Below, piece after piece: positions 52,331 to 61,509 of a DNA stretch of 64,000 nt (within the stretch, counting starts at the first letter, position 1; each line of letters begins with the position of its first letter). Under the pieces are notes generated by a model. The model was not told the origin of the DNA. It saw only the letters and a program-made list of their open reading frames with translations, and ran no database searches. Made by a program: the position numbers and the translations under genes. Source of the DNA: Rhynchopus sp. YZ270_cl-10 (taxonomy: Eukaryota; Euglenozoa; Diplonemea; Diplonemida; Diplonemidae); assembly GCA_964035575.1 (NCBI GenBank), contig OZ037894.1:1240001-1304000 (forward strand), written 5' to 3'.

Positions 52331-52790
52331 CAAAAAAAAAAATACCTTGAAAAAAAACTTGTCAAAAAAATCAAAAAAAAAAGAAGAAGGAGTTGCATGG
52401 GGTAATACGCCACCTGGGGTCACAAGGCCCAGGCTCCTTTACAGGAGAGCAGTAGAGTGAACCCATGTCGACTTTTTTGCGATGTTTGAAACGGTGTTGT
52501 GGAACACGCGTTTGTGTCGACTTGATTTTTATTTTTGAGATGGTGATGAGGAAGAGATTGTTGCCGACTTTTTTTTACTTTTTGAGAAGGTGTTGAGGAG
52601 GATATTTTTGTTGACTTGATTTTTATTTTTGAGACGGTGATGAAGAGGATATTTTTGTCGACTTGATTTTTATTTTTGAGAAGGTGAAGAGGAAGAGATT
52701 GTTGTCGACTTTTTTTTTTACTTTTTGAGAAGGTGTTGAGGAGGATATTTTTGTTGACTTGATTTTTATTTTTGAGACGGTGATGAATTT
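51926..52790. repeat. Duplicated segment, copy 2 (empty-site copy)
   Basis: Corresponds to 46184-46592 plus 49495-49525 plus 50810-51270 joined without the two insertions found in copy 1. It ends inside the minisatellite at about 52785. It records the sequence before transposon insertion. Confidence 0.9.
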
Positions 52791-53607
52791 TTTTTCAGTC
52801 GTGTTCAGAAAATGGACTGCCAAATGACATGTGGCATTCAGCCAAAAATCAGCTTTTTTGGTCATTTTTACCTTGTAAAACATGACACTTGTGGCATGCT
52901 TCCCAGCACAGGAAAGTGAATTGAAAAACCTGAAAAAACACATGTAATATGTGATGGTCAAAAGTGCAAGATTCCTTCGTTAATGAACTTTTTGAGTACC
53001 AGTTATACCTGGGGAATATGGTCAGATCACTCTTTTGACCATCTTGCGTTTACCACAAAAACACCTCTTTTTACCAGGCCACTTTTCACCTGAAAAGCCA
53101 GTTCATGAAGGCACAAGTGAAGTTTTTTTGTACACGTTACCGCGAGCGGGCGCGCGAAGCGCGCACGCGAGCGCCCCGTGGGAAGCAAATAGCGGACCAC
53201 CTGCCCAGTGCGTGAGGTGCATACAAAAAAAAACCACCTGTAAAAAAAGAGAGGTCCTCATGTTTCCATGGAGGTGTCACACAAGAACGACAGGTTTTTT
53301 AGCCCGTCACCAAATAAAAAGACAGTCTTTTAGCCTAGGTGGGGTGGTTTCAAGGCCTTCCTCAAGGATTTCCTTTTCGTTTATTTCTAACCTGTGACAA
53401 CTGCTACTTTTCAAGCATGTCGAGAGAAACAAAAAGAAAGCACCGCTAGCAGCCCCTTTCCCTGTGTTGCCCATGCCGCCCATTTTTTACTCGAGTTTAA
53501 AACGTTCGAAATGTTAATAACCCCAAAACTCACAACACTGCCCTTCCCCCTTCTCTTTCACTATTCCTTATTTAAATCACCAGAGCTAAGGTGAGAACAA
53601 CGAAACA
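52791..53607. other. Spacer upstream of the PC-esterase-like gene
   Basis: 52791-52870 is a diverged relative of 46450-46530 (TTTTTTTTCAGTCGT...). 53050-53115 resembles 40985-41045. 53145-53175 has a GC-rich dyad (GCGAGCGGGCGCGCGAAGCGCGC). The last 90 bases are C/T-rich and include TCACCAG. No gene recognised. Confidence 0.45.
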
Positions 53608-54705
53608 ATGCAGAGAATAAAGAGTGTGCGGAAGGTGCTTCTTGTTGTGATGGTCTTAGTGTCTGCGCTCTTTCTGTACTACTGGTCACTCACACCCAAG
53701 GTTCCAGAGGACGACTTTGTAGAGGACCTAGACAACATCATAACTGCAGAGCTGCCTGTTGCTCCTGAGGCTGCGTACTGTGCGTCACAGGAACAGATCT
53801 ACCCGGGACGTGTGTACAAGACCCCAACGGATAACACCAGCTTAGTGTGGGTGCCTTCCAGTGGTTGCAAGCTGCAGCACTTCGAACCCACGGACGTGAA
53901 CACATGCCTCAGTGGCCCGCAGAAGAAGATTGCCTTCTTCGGAGACTCGCTGCTCGACGACCTGGCCGATGCGATCGCCGTTCGTGGCAACGGCAGACAC
54001 CAGTACTACGCCCCCGCAGAAGACGTCGAAGGACGCTGGTGGAAGGCGCGGCCCAACCGTGGCTACTTCCTTGAAGGGCAGGAAACACCGTTCCTTGAGT
54101 TCTTCTGGACGCAGAGTGCTTTCTACAACGACCCGACGGACCCCTCGCGAAAGAACGCCTCCTTCGCGATACGCAATGCCGACATTGTCGTGCTCAACAA
54201 CGCGATGTGGGACATTGGCGACAGCTGCCAGGGTGTGCACGCATACTACCACGCCCTGAAGGCACGTATTGAGAAGGTGCAGAGTGTTGTCAAGCCGGGT
54301 GCGCTGCTTGTTCTGTATGATTTGCATTGGATCTGGACGAAAAAGATCTGCTCACCAAAAAAGGGTGGGGGCTGCTTTGTGTATAACCCGATAGCGCGTG
54401 TAAAGCACTACAGAACTGCGTTGCGTCTTGCTGCAGCATGCTCAGGCGTGCGTCTCATGTCGGATACAGAAATGACCAAGCTTATCCCGCTGCAAACCCC
54501 CGACGGTGTGCACTTCAAGACGTACGAGGCCAAGTTCATGAAGGCAGACGTCTTCCTCAACGGCATCTGCGCGCGAGGTGGACAGGACCCCATGGAGTTC
54601 CCAATCCTTCCACGCGCAAGCTGCAACGTCACCCAACACTTTATCGACTGGGAAAACAGCCTTGCCGCGGAATCGTGCCATCGGCGAGCGAACCCTTGGA
54701 AGTAG
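53608..54705 (+). CDS. Type II membrane SGNH/PC-esterase-like protein
   Basis: 365 residues; ATG context ACAATGC. A short basic cytosolic tail (RIKSVRK) and one membrane span (about 10-26) mark a type II signal anchor, typical of Golgi enzymes. The luminal part follows the PC-esterase family (plant TBL, animal CASD1/NXPE relatives): a GC.L..F....CL entry, block I 'KKIAFFGDSLLDDLA' with the catalytic Ser at 114, 'VVLNNAMWDIGDSC' and the terminal 'DGVHF' (Asp 299, His 302). The Asp-x2-His pair and GDS Ser complete the expected triad. These enzymes usually acetylate or deacetylate glycans, so glycan O-acetyl modification in the Golgi is the best guess. Intronless. It is the last coding gene in the window. 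Confidence 0.85.
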   Translation: MQRIKSVRKVLLVVMVLVSALFLYYWSLTPKVPEDDFVEDLDNIITAELPVAPEAAYCASQEQIYPGRVYKTPTDNTSLVWVPSSGCKLQHFEPTDVNTCLSGPQKKIAFFGDSLLDDLADAIAVRGNGRHQYYAPAEDVEGRWWKARPNRGYFLEGQETPFLEFFWTQSAFYNDPTDPSRKNASFAIRNADIVVLNNAMWDIGDSCQGVHAYYHALKARIEKVQSVVKPGALLVLYDLHWIWTKKICSPKKGGGCFVYNPIARVKHYRTALRLAAACSGVRLMSDTEMTKLIPLQTPDGVHFKTYEAKFMKADVFLNGICARGGQDPMEFPILPRASCNVTQHFIDWENSLAAESCHRRANPWK

Positions 54706-55500
54706 CGTTATCGTCCTCATCCTCGACCACCGACCTGCGTGCGTGATCTCTCTTATGTTTCCCCCCTCGCATTTTCCCCCCATCCCCATTGGTGTGTGTT
54801 TTTGTCAGTGCTTCGTATGTAAATCTGCTTATGTAGCGCACTCCCAACGGGTGCGCTATGTGACGCGTTCTGTACGATGTCGTGTCTTCCCTACTGTTTT
54901 GACTCCTATGTTATGTCTCGAGGCGTTTCCTTCGAAAAGGATGTGCAACAGACCTCTAAGAAACAGTAGAAACAGGGGGGGGGATTCGGTTTGGGGGCCC
55001 TTTTTTGGTTTTTATTTTCTCTTTTTTTCCTACCAGGGACTTCTCCATGTTGTAGGCATACAGAGACACAGATTTGACAGACCGGGGCCGCAACTGGCTG
55101 GGATGTCAAGAAACTGGCAAAAAAAGTGGTTTTCCACCTTTTTTTTTGGCCAGCTCCATTCTTTTTCTGTTTTTCTGTTGCTCAATTTTTTCAGGTGTGT
55201 CGCGCAAGAAACATCTTCACACAGTTCTTGGTTCAACTTTTGTCCAACGAAGAACAGCAGTCGTTTTGTTGGTGCAGCTCATCCTTGCTGTACCTAGACA
55301 AACACCACAAAATTTTCAATTTCGATTTTGTCAAGTTTATCAGTTAGTCCGTCTTTTTGTGCCATATATTTAAAGACAGCTAAAGACAGGCTCTTTTACA
55401 GAAGCATCTATCTTGGTCCTCCTTAACCATGGTTTCTCGCTCCTCGAACTCCTCTAGCTCCAGCACAGCTACTTTCTCCTAACACACCAGACCCAGTATT
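54706..55500. other. Spacer between last gene and 5S sequence
   Basis: About 800 bases. Open on the + strand for part of its length, but composition and wording are not coding-like. No structured RNA recognised. Confidence 0.45.
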
Positions 55501-55592
55501 GGATTCGGCCATACTCTGGTGAATGCACCTCATCCCGCCTGATTTGAGAAGTTAAACACCGGTAGTCCTGGATAGTACTGGCGTGGGTGACC
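55501..55592 (+). rRNA. 5S rRNA, 3'-truncated copy
   Basis: About 92 bases match eukaryotic 5S rRNA: GGATTCGGCCATAC at the start, GAATGCACCTCATCCCGCC, the internal A-box region GAGAAGTTAAACACC, and the C-box GGATAGTACTGGCGTGGG followed by TGACC. About 28 bases at the 3' end (the rest of loop E/helix IV and the closing strand of helix I) are replaced by the 9-bp satellite, which does not pair with GGATTCGG. The internal promoter is complete, so it could be transcribed, but the product could not fold normally. Probably a pseudogene. Confidence 0.82.
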
Positions 55593-55599
55593 AGCTCCA

Positions 55600-56598
55600 C
55601 AGCTTCCACAGCTTCCACAGCTTCCACAGCTTCCACAGCTTCCACAGCTTCCACAGCTTCCACAGCTTCCACAGCTTCCACAGCTTCCACAGCTTCCACA
55701 GCTTCCACAGCTTCCACAGCTTCCACAGCTTCCACAGCTTCCACAGCTTCCACAGCTTCCACAGCTTCCACAGCTTCCACAGCTTCCACAGCTTCCACAG
55801 CTTCCACAGCTTCCACAGCTTCCACAGCTTCCACAGCTTCCACAGCTTCCACAGCTTCCACAGCTTCCACAGCTTCCACAGCTTCCACAGCTTCCACAGC
55901 TTCCACAGCTTCCACAGCTTCCACAGCTTCCACAGCTTCCACAGCTTCCACAGCTTCCACAGCTTCCACAGCTTCCACAGCTTCCACAGCTTCCACAGCT
56001 TCCACAGCTTCCACAGCTTCCACAGCTTCCACAGCTTCCACAGCTTCCACAGCTTCCACAGCTTCCACAGCTTCCACAGCTTCCACAGCTTCCACAGCTT
56101 CCACAGCTTCCACAGCTTCCACAGCTTCCACAGCTTCCACAGCTTCCACAGCTTCCACAGCTTCCACAGCTTCCACAGCTTCCACAGCTTCCACAGCTTC
56201 CACAGCTTCCACAGCTTCCACAGCTTCCACAGCTTCCACAGCTTCCACAGCTTCCACAGCTTCCACAGCTTCCACAGCTTCCACAGCTTCCACAGCTTCC
56301 ACAGCTTCCACAGCTTCCACAGCTTCCACAGCTTCCACAGCTTCCACAGCTTCCACAGCTTCCACAGCTTCCACAGCTTCCACAGCTTCCACAGCTTCCA
56401 CAGCTTCCACAGCTTCCACAGCTTCCACAGCTTCCACAGCTTCCACAGCTTCCACAGCTTCCACAGCTTCCACAGCTTCCACAGCTTCCACAGCTTCCAC
56501 AGCTTCCACAGCTTCCACAGCTTCCACAGCTTCCACAGCTTCCACAGCTTCCACAGCTTCCACAGCTTCCACAGCTTCCACAGCTTCCACAGCTTCCA
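55600..56598. repeat. 9-bp satellite (CAGCTTCCA)n, about 111 copies
   Basis: 999 bases of essentially perfect repeat running straight out of the 5S sequence (TGACCAGCTCCACAGCTTCC). It is open on both strands because the unit is a multiple of 3 (Ser-His-Phe, Thr-Ala-Ser, Glu-Ala-Val); these frames are not genes. Confidence 0.97.
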
Positions 56599-56599
56599 G

Positions 56600-56800
56600 G
56601 TATATAAGGTGCACAGGGTGCCTGAAAAGGTATCTAAGGTGCACAGGGGGCGGCTTTTTTTGGTTCCCGAAACCCTCCCGAAACCTCCCGGAACTGGTTT
56701 TGGATACGGTGCACAGGGGGCATTTCACCCCTGAAAAAGGGTGCACAGGGGGCTTTTCGGGGGTCCCGAAATAGGGTGCACAGGGGGCACAAAAGTATGC
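56600..56800. repeat. GGTGCACAGGG motif cluster 1
   Basis: Five copies of GGTGCACAGGG(G/T)GC on the + strand, at about 56609, 56639, 56709, 56740 and 56775, spaced irregularly by unrelated sequence. The same motif flanks the other satellites downstream. Confidence 0.85.
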
Positions 56801-56863
56801 CCCATATGACTTTTACAGGTATTTTGGGTCCCGTACACAGTTTTCACAGCACACACAGAAAAA

Positions 56864-57160
56864 CACAGTATACACAGTATACACAGTATACACAGTATAC
56901 ACAGTATACACAGTATACACAGTATACACAGTATACACAGTAAACACAGTATACACAGTATACACAGTATACACAGTATACACAGTATACACAGTATACA
57001 CAGTATACACAGTATACACAGTATACACAGTATACACAGTATACACAGTATACACAGTATACACAGTATACACAGTATACACAGTATACACAGTATACAC
57101 AGTATACACAGTATACACAGTATACACAGAATACACAGTATACACAGATAACACAGTATA
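56864..57160. repeat. 9-bp satellite (ACACAGTAT)n
   Basis: About 33 copies with a few point variants (for example TAAACACAG near 56941). Confidence 0.95.
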
Positions 57161-57480
57161 AAAACCTTCTCTCAGTAGGGAAGCATGGTACACATGAAAA
57201 CACCTAAGTGCCCAGCACACCAAAAGACAAAACAGTTGACACAAGCCAGATATTTATTTCGGGTTTGCAGGTTTGCAGATAACTCAACCAGTTAAGTAAC
57301 CCCCGAGAACCCTATTTTTTTTCTTTTCTGTACTTGGTCTATTTTTTTATGAGAATAGAAAGGAAAAAGGAAAAAATGGAGAAGATAATAAAGACAATAA
57401 AATGAACAGGAAAATGGAAATGGAAAAAAGGATGACCAAAAAAGGTCGGGTTTAGAATAAAAGGTGGATGAAGAGTAAGA
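57161..57480. other. Spacer between satellites
   Basis: About 320 bases, A-rich in the second half. No gene or repeat recognised. Confidence 0.45.
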
Positions 57481-58640
57481 ATAACCTTATCAACCACACC
57501 AACCGCATTAGCACCAGCCAGATAATGCAACCTGGAACCAGATAATGTGCCCGAACCCCACACACCCACACAACCACACCAGTCGGATAACGCAACCTAG
57601 AACCCGCAAACCCGCACAACCACCAGCCAGATAACATAACCTAGAACCAGAAAACGCAACCTAGAACCAGCTAGGTCCCGCGCACCCGCACCCACCAGCC
57701 AGCTTAGTAACCACACGAACCGGATAACGTTGCCCGAACCCCGCGCACCCGCACAATCACACCAGCCAGATAACGCAACCTAGAACCCGCAAACCCGCGC
57801 ACCCGCAAACCCGCAAACCCGCACAACCACCAGCCAGATAACGTAACCTAGAACCAGAAAACGCAACCTAGAACCAGCTGGGTCCCGCGCACCCGCACCC
57901 ACCAGCCAGCTTAGTGACCACACCAACCAGAAAACGCAACCTAGAACCAGCTGGGTCCCGCGCACCCGCACCCACCAGCCAGCTTAGTGACCACACCAGC
58001 CAGAAAACGCAACCTAGAACCAGCTGGGTCCCGCGCACCCGCACCCACCAGCCAGCTTAGTGACCACACCAGCCAGAAAACGCAACCTAGAACCAGCTGG
58101 GTCCCGCGCACCCGCACCCACCAGCCAGCTTAGTGACCACACCAACCAGATAACGCAACCTAGAACCCGCAAACCCGCGCACCCACAAACCCGCAAACCC
58201 GCACAACCACCAGCCAGATAACGTAACCTAGAACCAGAAAACGCAACCTAGAACCAGCTGGGTCCCGCGCACCCGCACCCACCAGCCGGCTATCGACCAC
58301 ACCAGCCAGATAACGTTGCCCGAACCCCGCGCACCCGCACAACCACACCAGCCGGATAACGCAACCTAGAACCCGCAAACCCGCGCACCCGCAAACCCGC
58401 AAACCCGCACAACCACCAGCCAGATAACGTAACCTAGAACCAGATAACGCAACCTAGAACCAGCTAGGTCCCGCGCACCCGCACCCACCAGCCAGCTTAG
58501 TGACCACACCAACCAGAAAACGCAACCTAGAACCAGCTGGGTCCCGCGCACCCGCACCCACCAGCCGGCTATCGACCACACCAGCCAGATAACGTTGCCC
58601 GAACCCCGCGCACGCGCACAATCACACCAGCCAGATTACA
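57481..58640. repeat. GC-rich minisatellite, 73-bp main unit
   Basis: Units of AACCAGCTGGGTCCCGCGCA...CAACCTAG recur with a 73-bp period at 57871, 57944, 58017 and 58090. Longer variant units contain CGCAAACCCGC strings. Open frames on the minus strand are artefacts of the repeat. Confidence 0.9.
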
Positions 58641-58719
58641 CAACATAGCAAGCGCAAATACTTGCAAATACGAGTTATACAGTGCGAGAAACAGCTAAGT
58701 TACTGAACCCTGAGCAGAC

Positions 58720-59012
58720 TGGATCCGGTGCACAGGGTGCGTTTTTGAGAAATATCCGGTGCACAGGGGGCGCCCAAAAACGGTGCACAGGGGGCGTGTC
58801 ATAACGGTGCACAGGGGGCGCCTAGAATCCGGTGCACAGGGGGCGCCCCAAAAACGGTGCACAGGGGGCGTGTCAAAACGGTGCACAGGGGGCGCCCGGC
58901 TATTAAATCACGGGTAAAACGCCCCCTGTGCACCGGATTTTTGGGCGCCCCCTGTGCACCGTTTTGGGGTGCGCCCCCTGTGCACCGGACGTGCCCCCTG
59001 TGCACCGGAGTG
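58720..59012. repeat. GGTGCACAGGGGGC motif cluster 2, both orientations
   Basis: Seven forward copies (58727-58890) at 24-30-bp spacing, then about four inverted copies (about 58922-59008) as GCCCCCTGTGCACC. The two sets face each other across a spacer at about 58895-58920. Confidence 0.9.
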
Positions 59013-59015
59013 GCC

Positions 59016-61155
59016 AGCTCCTTAGCTCCTTAGCTCCTTAGCTCCTTAGCTCCTTAGCTCCTTAGCTCCTTAGCTCCTTAGCTCCTTAGCTCCTTAGCTC
59101 CTTAGCTCCTTAGCTCCTTAGCTCCTTAGCTCCTTAGCTCCTTAGCTCCTTAGCTCCTTAGCTCCTTAGCTCCTTAGCTCCTTAGCTCCTTAGCTCCTTA
59201 GCTCCTTAGCTCCTTAGCTCCTTAGCTCCTTAGCTCCTTAGCTCCTTAGCTCCTTAGCTCCTTAGCTCCTTAGCTCCTTAGCTCCTTAGCTCCTTAGCTC
59301 CTTAGCTCCTTAGCTCCTTAGCTCCTTAGCTCCTTAGCTCCTTAGCTCCTTAGCTCCTTAGCTCCTTAGCTCCTTAGCTCCTTAGCTCCTTAGCTCCTTA
59401 GCTCCTTAGCTCCTTAGCTCCTTAGCTCCTTAGCTCCTTAGCTCCTTAGCTCCTTAGCTCCTTAGCTCCTTAGCTCCTTAGCTCCTTAGCTCCTTAGCTC
59501 CTTAGCTCCTTAGCTCCTTAGCTCCTTAGCTCCTTAGCTCCTTAGCTCCTTAGCTCCTTAGCTCCTTAGCTCCTTAGCTCCTTAGCTCCTTAGCTCCTTA
59601 GCTCCTTAGCTCCTTAGCTCCTTAGCTCCTTAGCTCCTTAGCTCCTTAGCTCCTTAGCTCCTTAGCTCCTTAGCTCCTTAGCTCCTTAGCTCCTTAGCTC
59701 CTTAGCTCCTTAGCTCCTTAGCTCCTTAGCTCCTTAGCTCCTTAGCTCCTTAGCTCCTTAGCTCCTTAGCTCCTTAGCTCCTTAGCTCCTTAGCTCCTTA
59801 GCTCCTTAGCTCCTTAGCTCCTTAGCTCCTTAGCTCCTTAGCTCCTTAGCTCCTTAGCTCCTTAGCTCCTTAGCTCCTTAGCTCCTTAGCTCCTTAGCTC
59901 CTTAGCTCCTTAGCTCCTTAGCTCCTTAGCTCCTTAGCTCCTTAGCTCCTTAGCTCCTTAGCTCCTTAGCTCCTTAGCTCCTTAGCTCCTTAGCTCCTTA
60001 GCTCCTTAGCTCCTTAGCTCCTTAGCTCCTTAGCTCCTTAGCTCCTTAGCTCCTTAGCTCCTTAGCTCCTTAGCTCCTTAGCTCCTTAGCTCCTTAGCTC
60101 CTTAGCTCCTTAGCTCCTTAGCTCCTTAGCTCCTTAGCTCCTTAGCTCCTTAGCTCCTTAGCTCCTTAGCTCCTTAGCTCCTTAGCTCCTTAGCTCCTTA
60201 GCTCCTTAGCTCCTTAGCTCCTTAGCTCCTTAGCTCCTTAGCTCCTTAGCTCCTTAGCTCCTTAGCTCCTTAGCTCCTTAGCTCCTTAGCTCCTTAGCTC
60301 CTTAGCTCCTTAGCTCCTTAGCTCCTTAGCTCCTTAGCTCCTTAGCTCCTTAGCTCCTTAGCTCCTTAGCTCCTTAGCTCCTTAGCTCCTTAGCTCCTTA
60401 GCTCCTTAGCTCCTTAGCTCCTTAGCTCCTTAGCTCCTTAGCTCCTTAGCTCCTTAGCTCCTTAGCTCCTTAGCTCCTTAGCTCCTTAGCTCCTTAGCTC
60501 CTTAGCTCCTTAGCTCCTTAGCTCCTTAGCTCCTTAGCTCCTTAGCTCCTTAGCTCCTTAGCTCCTTAGCTCCTTAGCTCCTTAGCTCCTTAGCTCCTTA
60601 GCTCCTTAGCTCCTTAGCTCCTTAGCTCCTTAGCTCCTTAGCTCCTTAGCTCCTTAGCTCCTTAGCTCCTTAGCTCCTTAGCTCCTTAGCTCCTTAGCTC
60701 CTTAGCTCCTTAGCTCCTTAGCTCCTTAGCTCCTTAGCTCCTTAGCTCCTTAGCTCCTTAGCTCCTTAGCTCCTTAGCTCCTTAGCTCCTTAGCTCCTTA
60801 GCTCCTTAGCTCCTTAGCTCCTTAGCTCCTTAGCTCCTTAGCTCCTTAGCTCCTTAGCTCCTTAGCTCCTTAGCTCCTTAGCTCCTTAGCTCCTTAGCTC
60901 CTTAGCTCCTTAGCTCCTTAGCTCCTTAGCTCCTTAGCTCCTTAGCTCCTTAGCTCCTTAGCTCCTTAGCTCCTTAGCTCCTTAGCTCCTTAGCTCCTTA
61001 GCTCCTTAGCTCCTTAGCTCCTTAGCTCCTTAGCTCCTTAGCTCCTTAGCTCCTTAGCTCCTTAGCTCCTTAGCTCCTTAGCTCCTTAGCTCCTTAGCTC
61101 CTTAGCTCCTTAGCTCCTTAGCTCCTTAGCTCCTTAGCTCCTTAGCTCCTTAGCT
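59016..61155. repeat. 8-bp satellite (AGCTCCTT)n, about 267 copies
   Basis: About 2.14 kb of apparently perfect 8-bp repeats, with no variant unit noticed by eye. It starts after GGAGTGGCCAGCTCCTTAG and ends at TTAGCTTGG. Near-perfect identity implies continuing homogenisation or very recent expansion. It could also be affected by assembly. Confidence 0.97.
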
Positions 61156-61199
61156 TGGTATGTATTGGGAAGAGTTCTGGAAGGTCATATTTGATGTCT

Positions 61200-61300
61200 A
61201 AGGCATCTAGGGTGCACAGGGGTGGCCGAACCTCCTGGAAAGTGAGCTTTGAAAAGGTGCACAGGGGGCTTTTCACTTTTATACAAGGGTGCACAGGGGA
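61200..61300. repeat. GGTGCACAGGG motif cluster 3
   Basis: Three copies, at about 61211, 61256 and 61287, in the same orientation as cluster 1, on the far side of the 8-bp satellite. Confidence 0.8.
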
Positions 61301-61509
61301 CGAGACCCACCATTGTTGTTGTTGATTTTGTTGTGCGTCATTGTTGTTTTCCCCTTTGGGTGTCAGTCAGTCGGGTCAGGTCACACTTACAGAAGTTCTC
61401 AAAAATTTTCACCAAAAAGAAAGCTACTAAACAGATTATGGAACTTCCTATTTATTTGTTTGTGTGTTACAGAGGAAACGGCTCACTCAATCCCCTCCTT
61501 CTCCTCCCC

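Noticed and set aside
54578-55297. A 239-residue frame after the PC-esterase-like gene
   Set aside because: It overlaps that gene out of frame and continues into spacer with low-complexity phenylalanine-rich sequence.
55583-56774. Long open frames on both strands across the 9-bp satellite
   Set aside because: Any stop-free 9-bp unit stays open in all frames; the peptides are pure 3-residue repeats with no unique domain.
58720-58900. CRISPR-like array (short repeats with regular spacers)
   Set aside because: Repeats are only about 14 bp, spacers about 10 bp and partly alike, and the context is eukaryotic satellite DNA.
59016-61155. Telomere repeat (TTAGCTCC)n
   Set aside because: The array is interstitial, with over 2.8 kb of other sequence after it and no match to a known telomere motif beyond TTAG.
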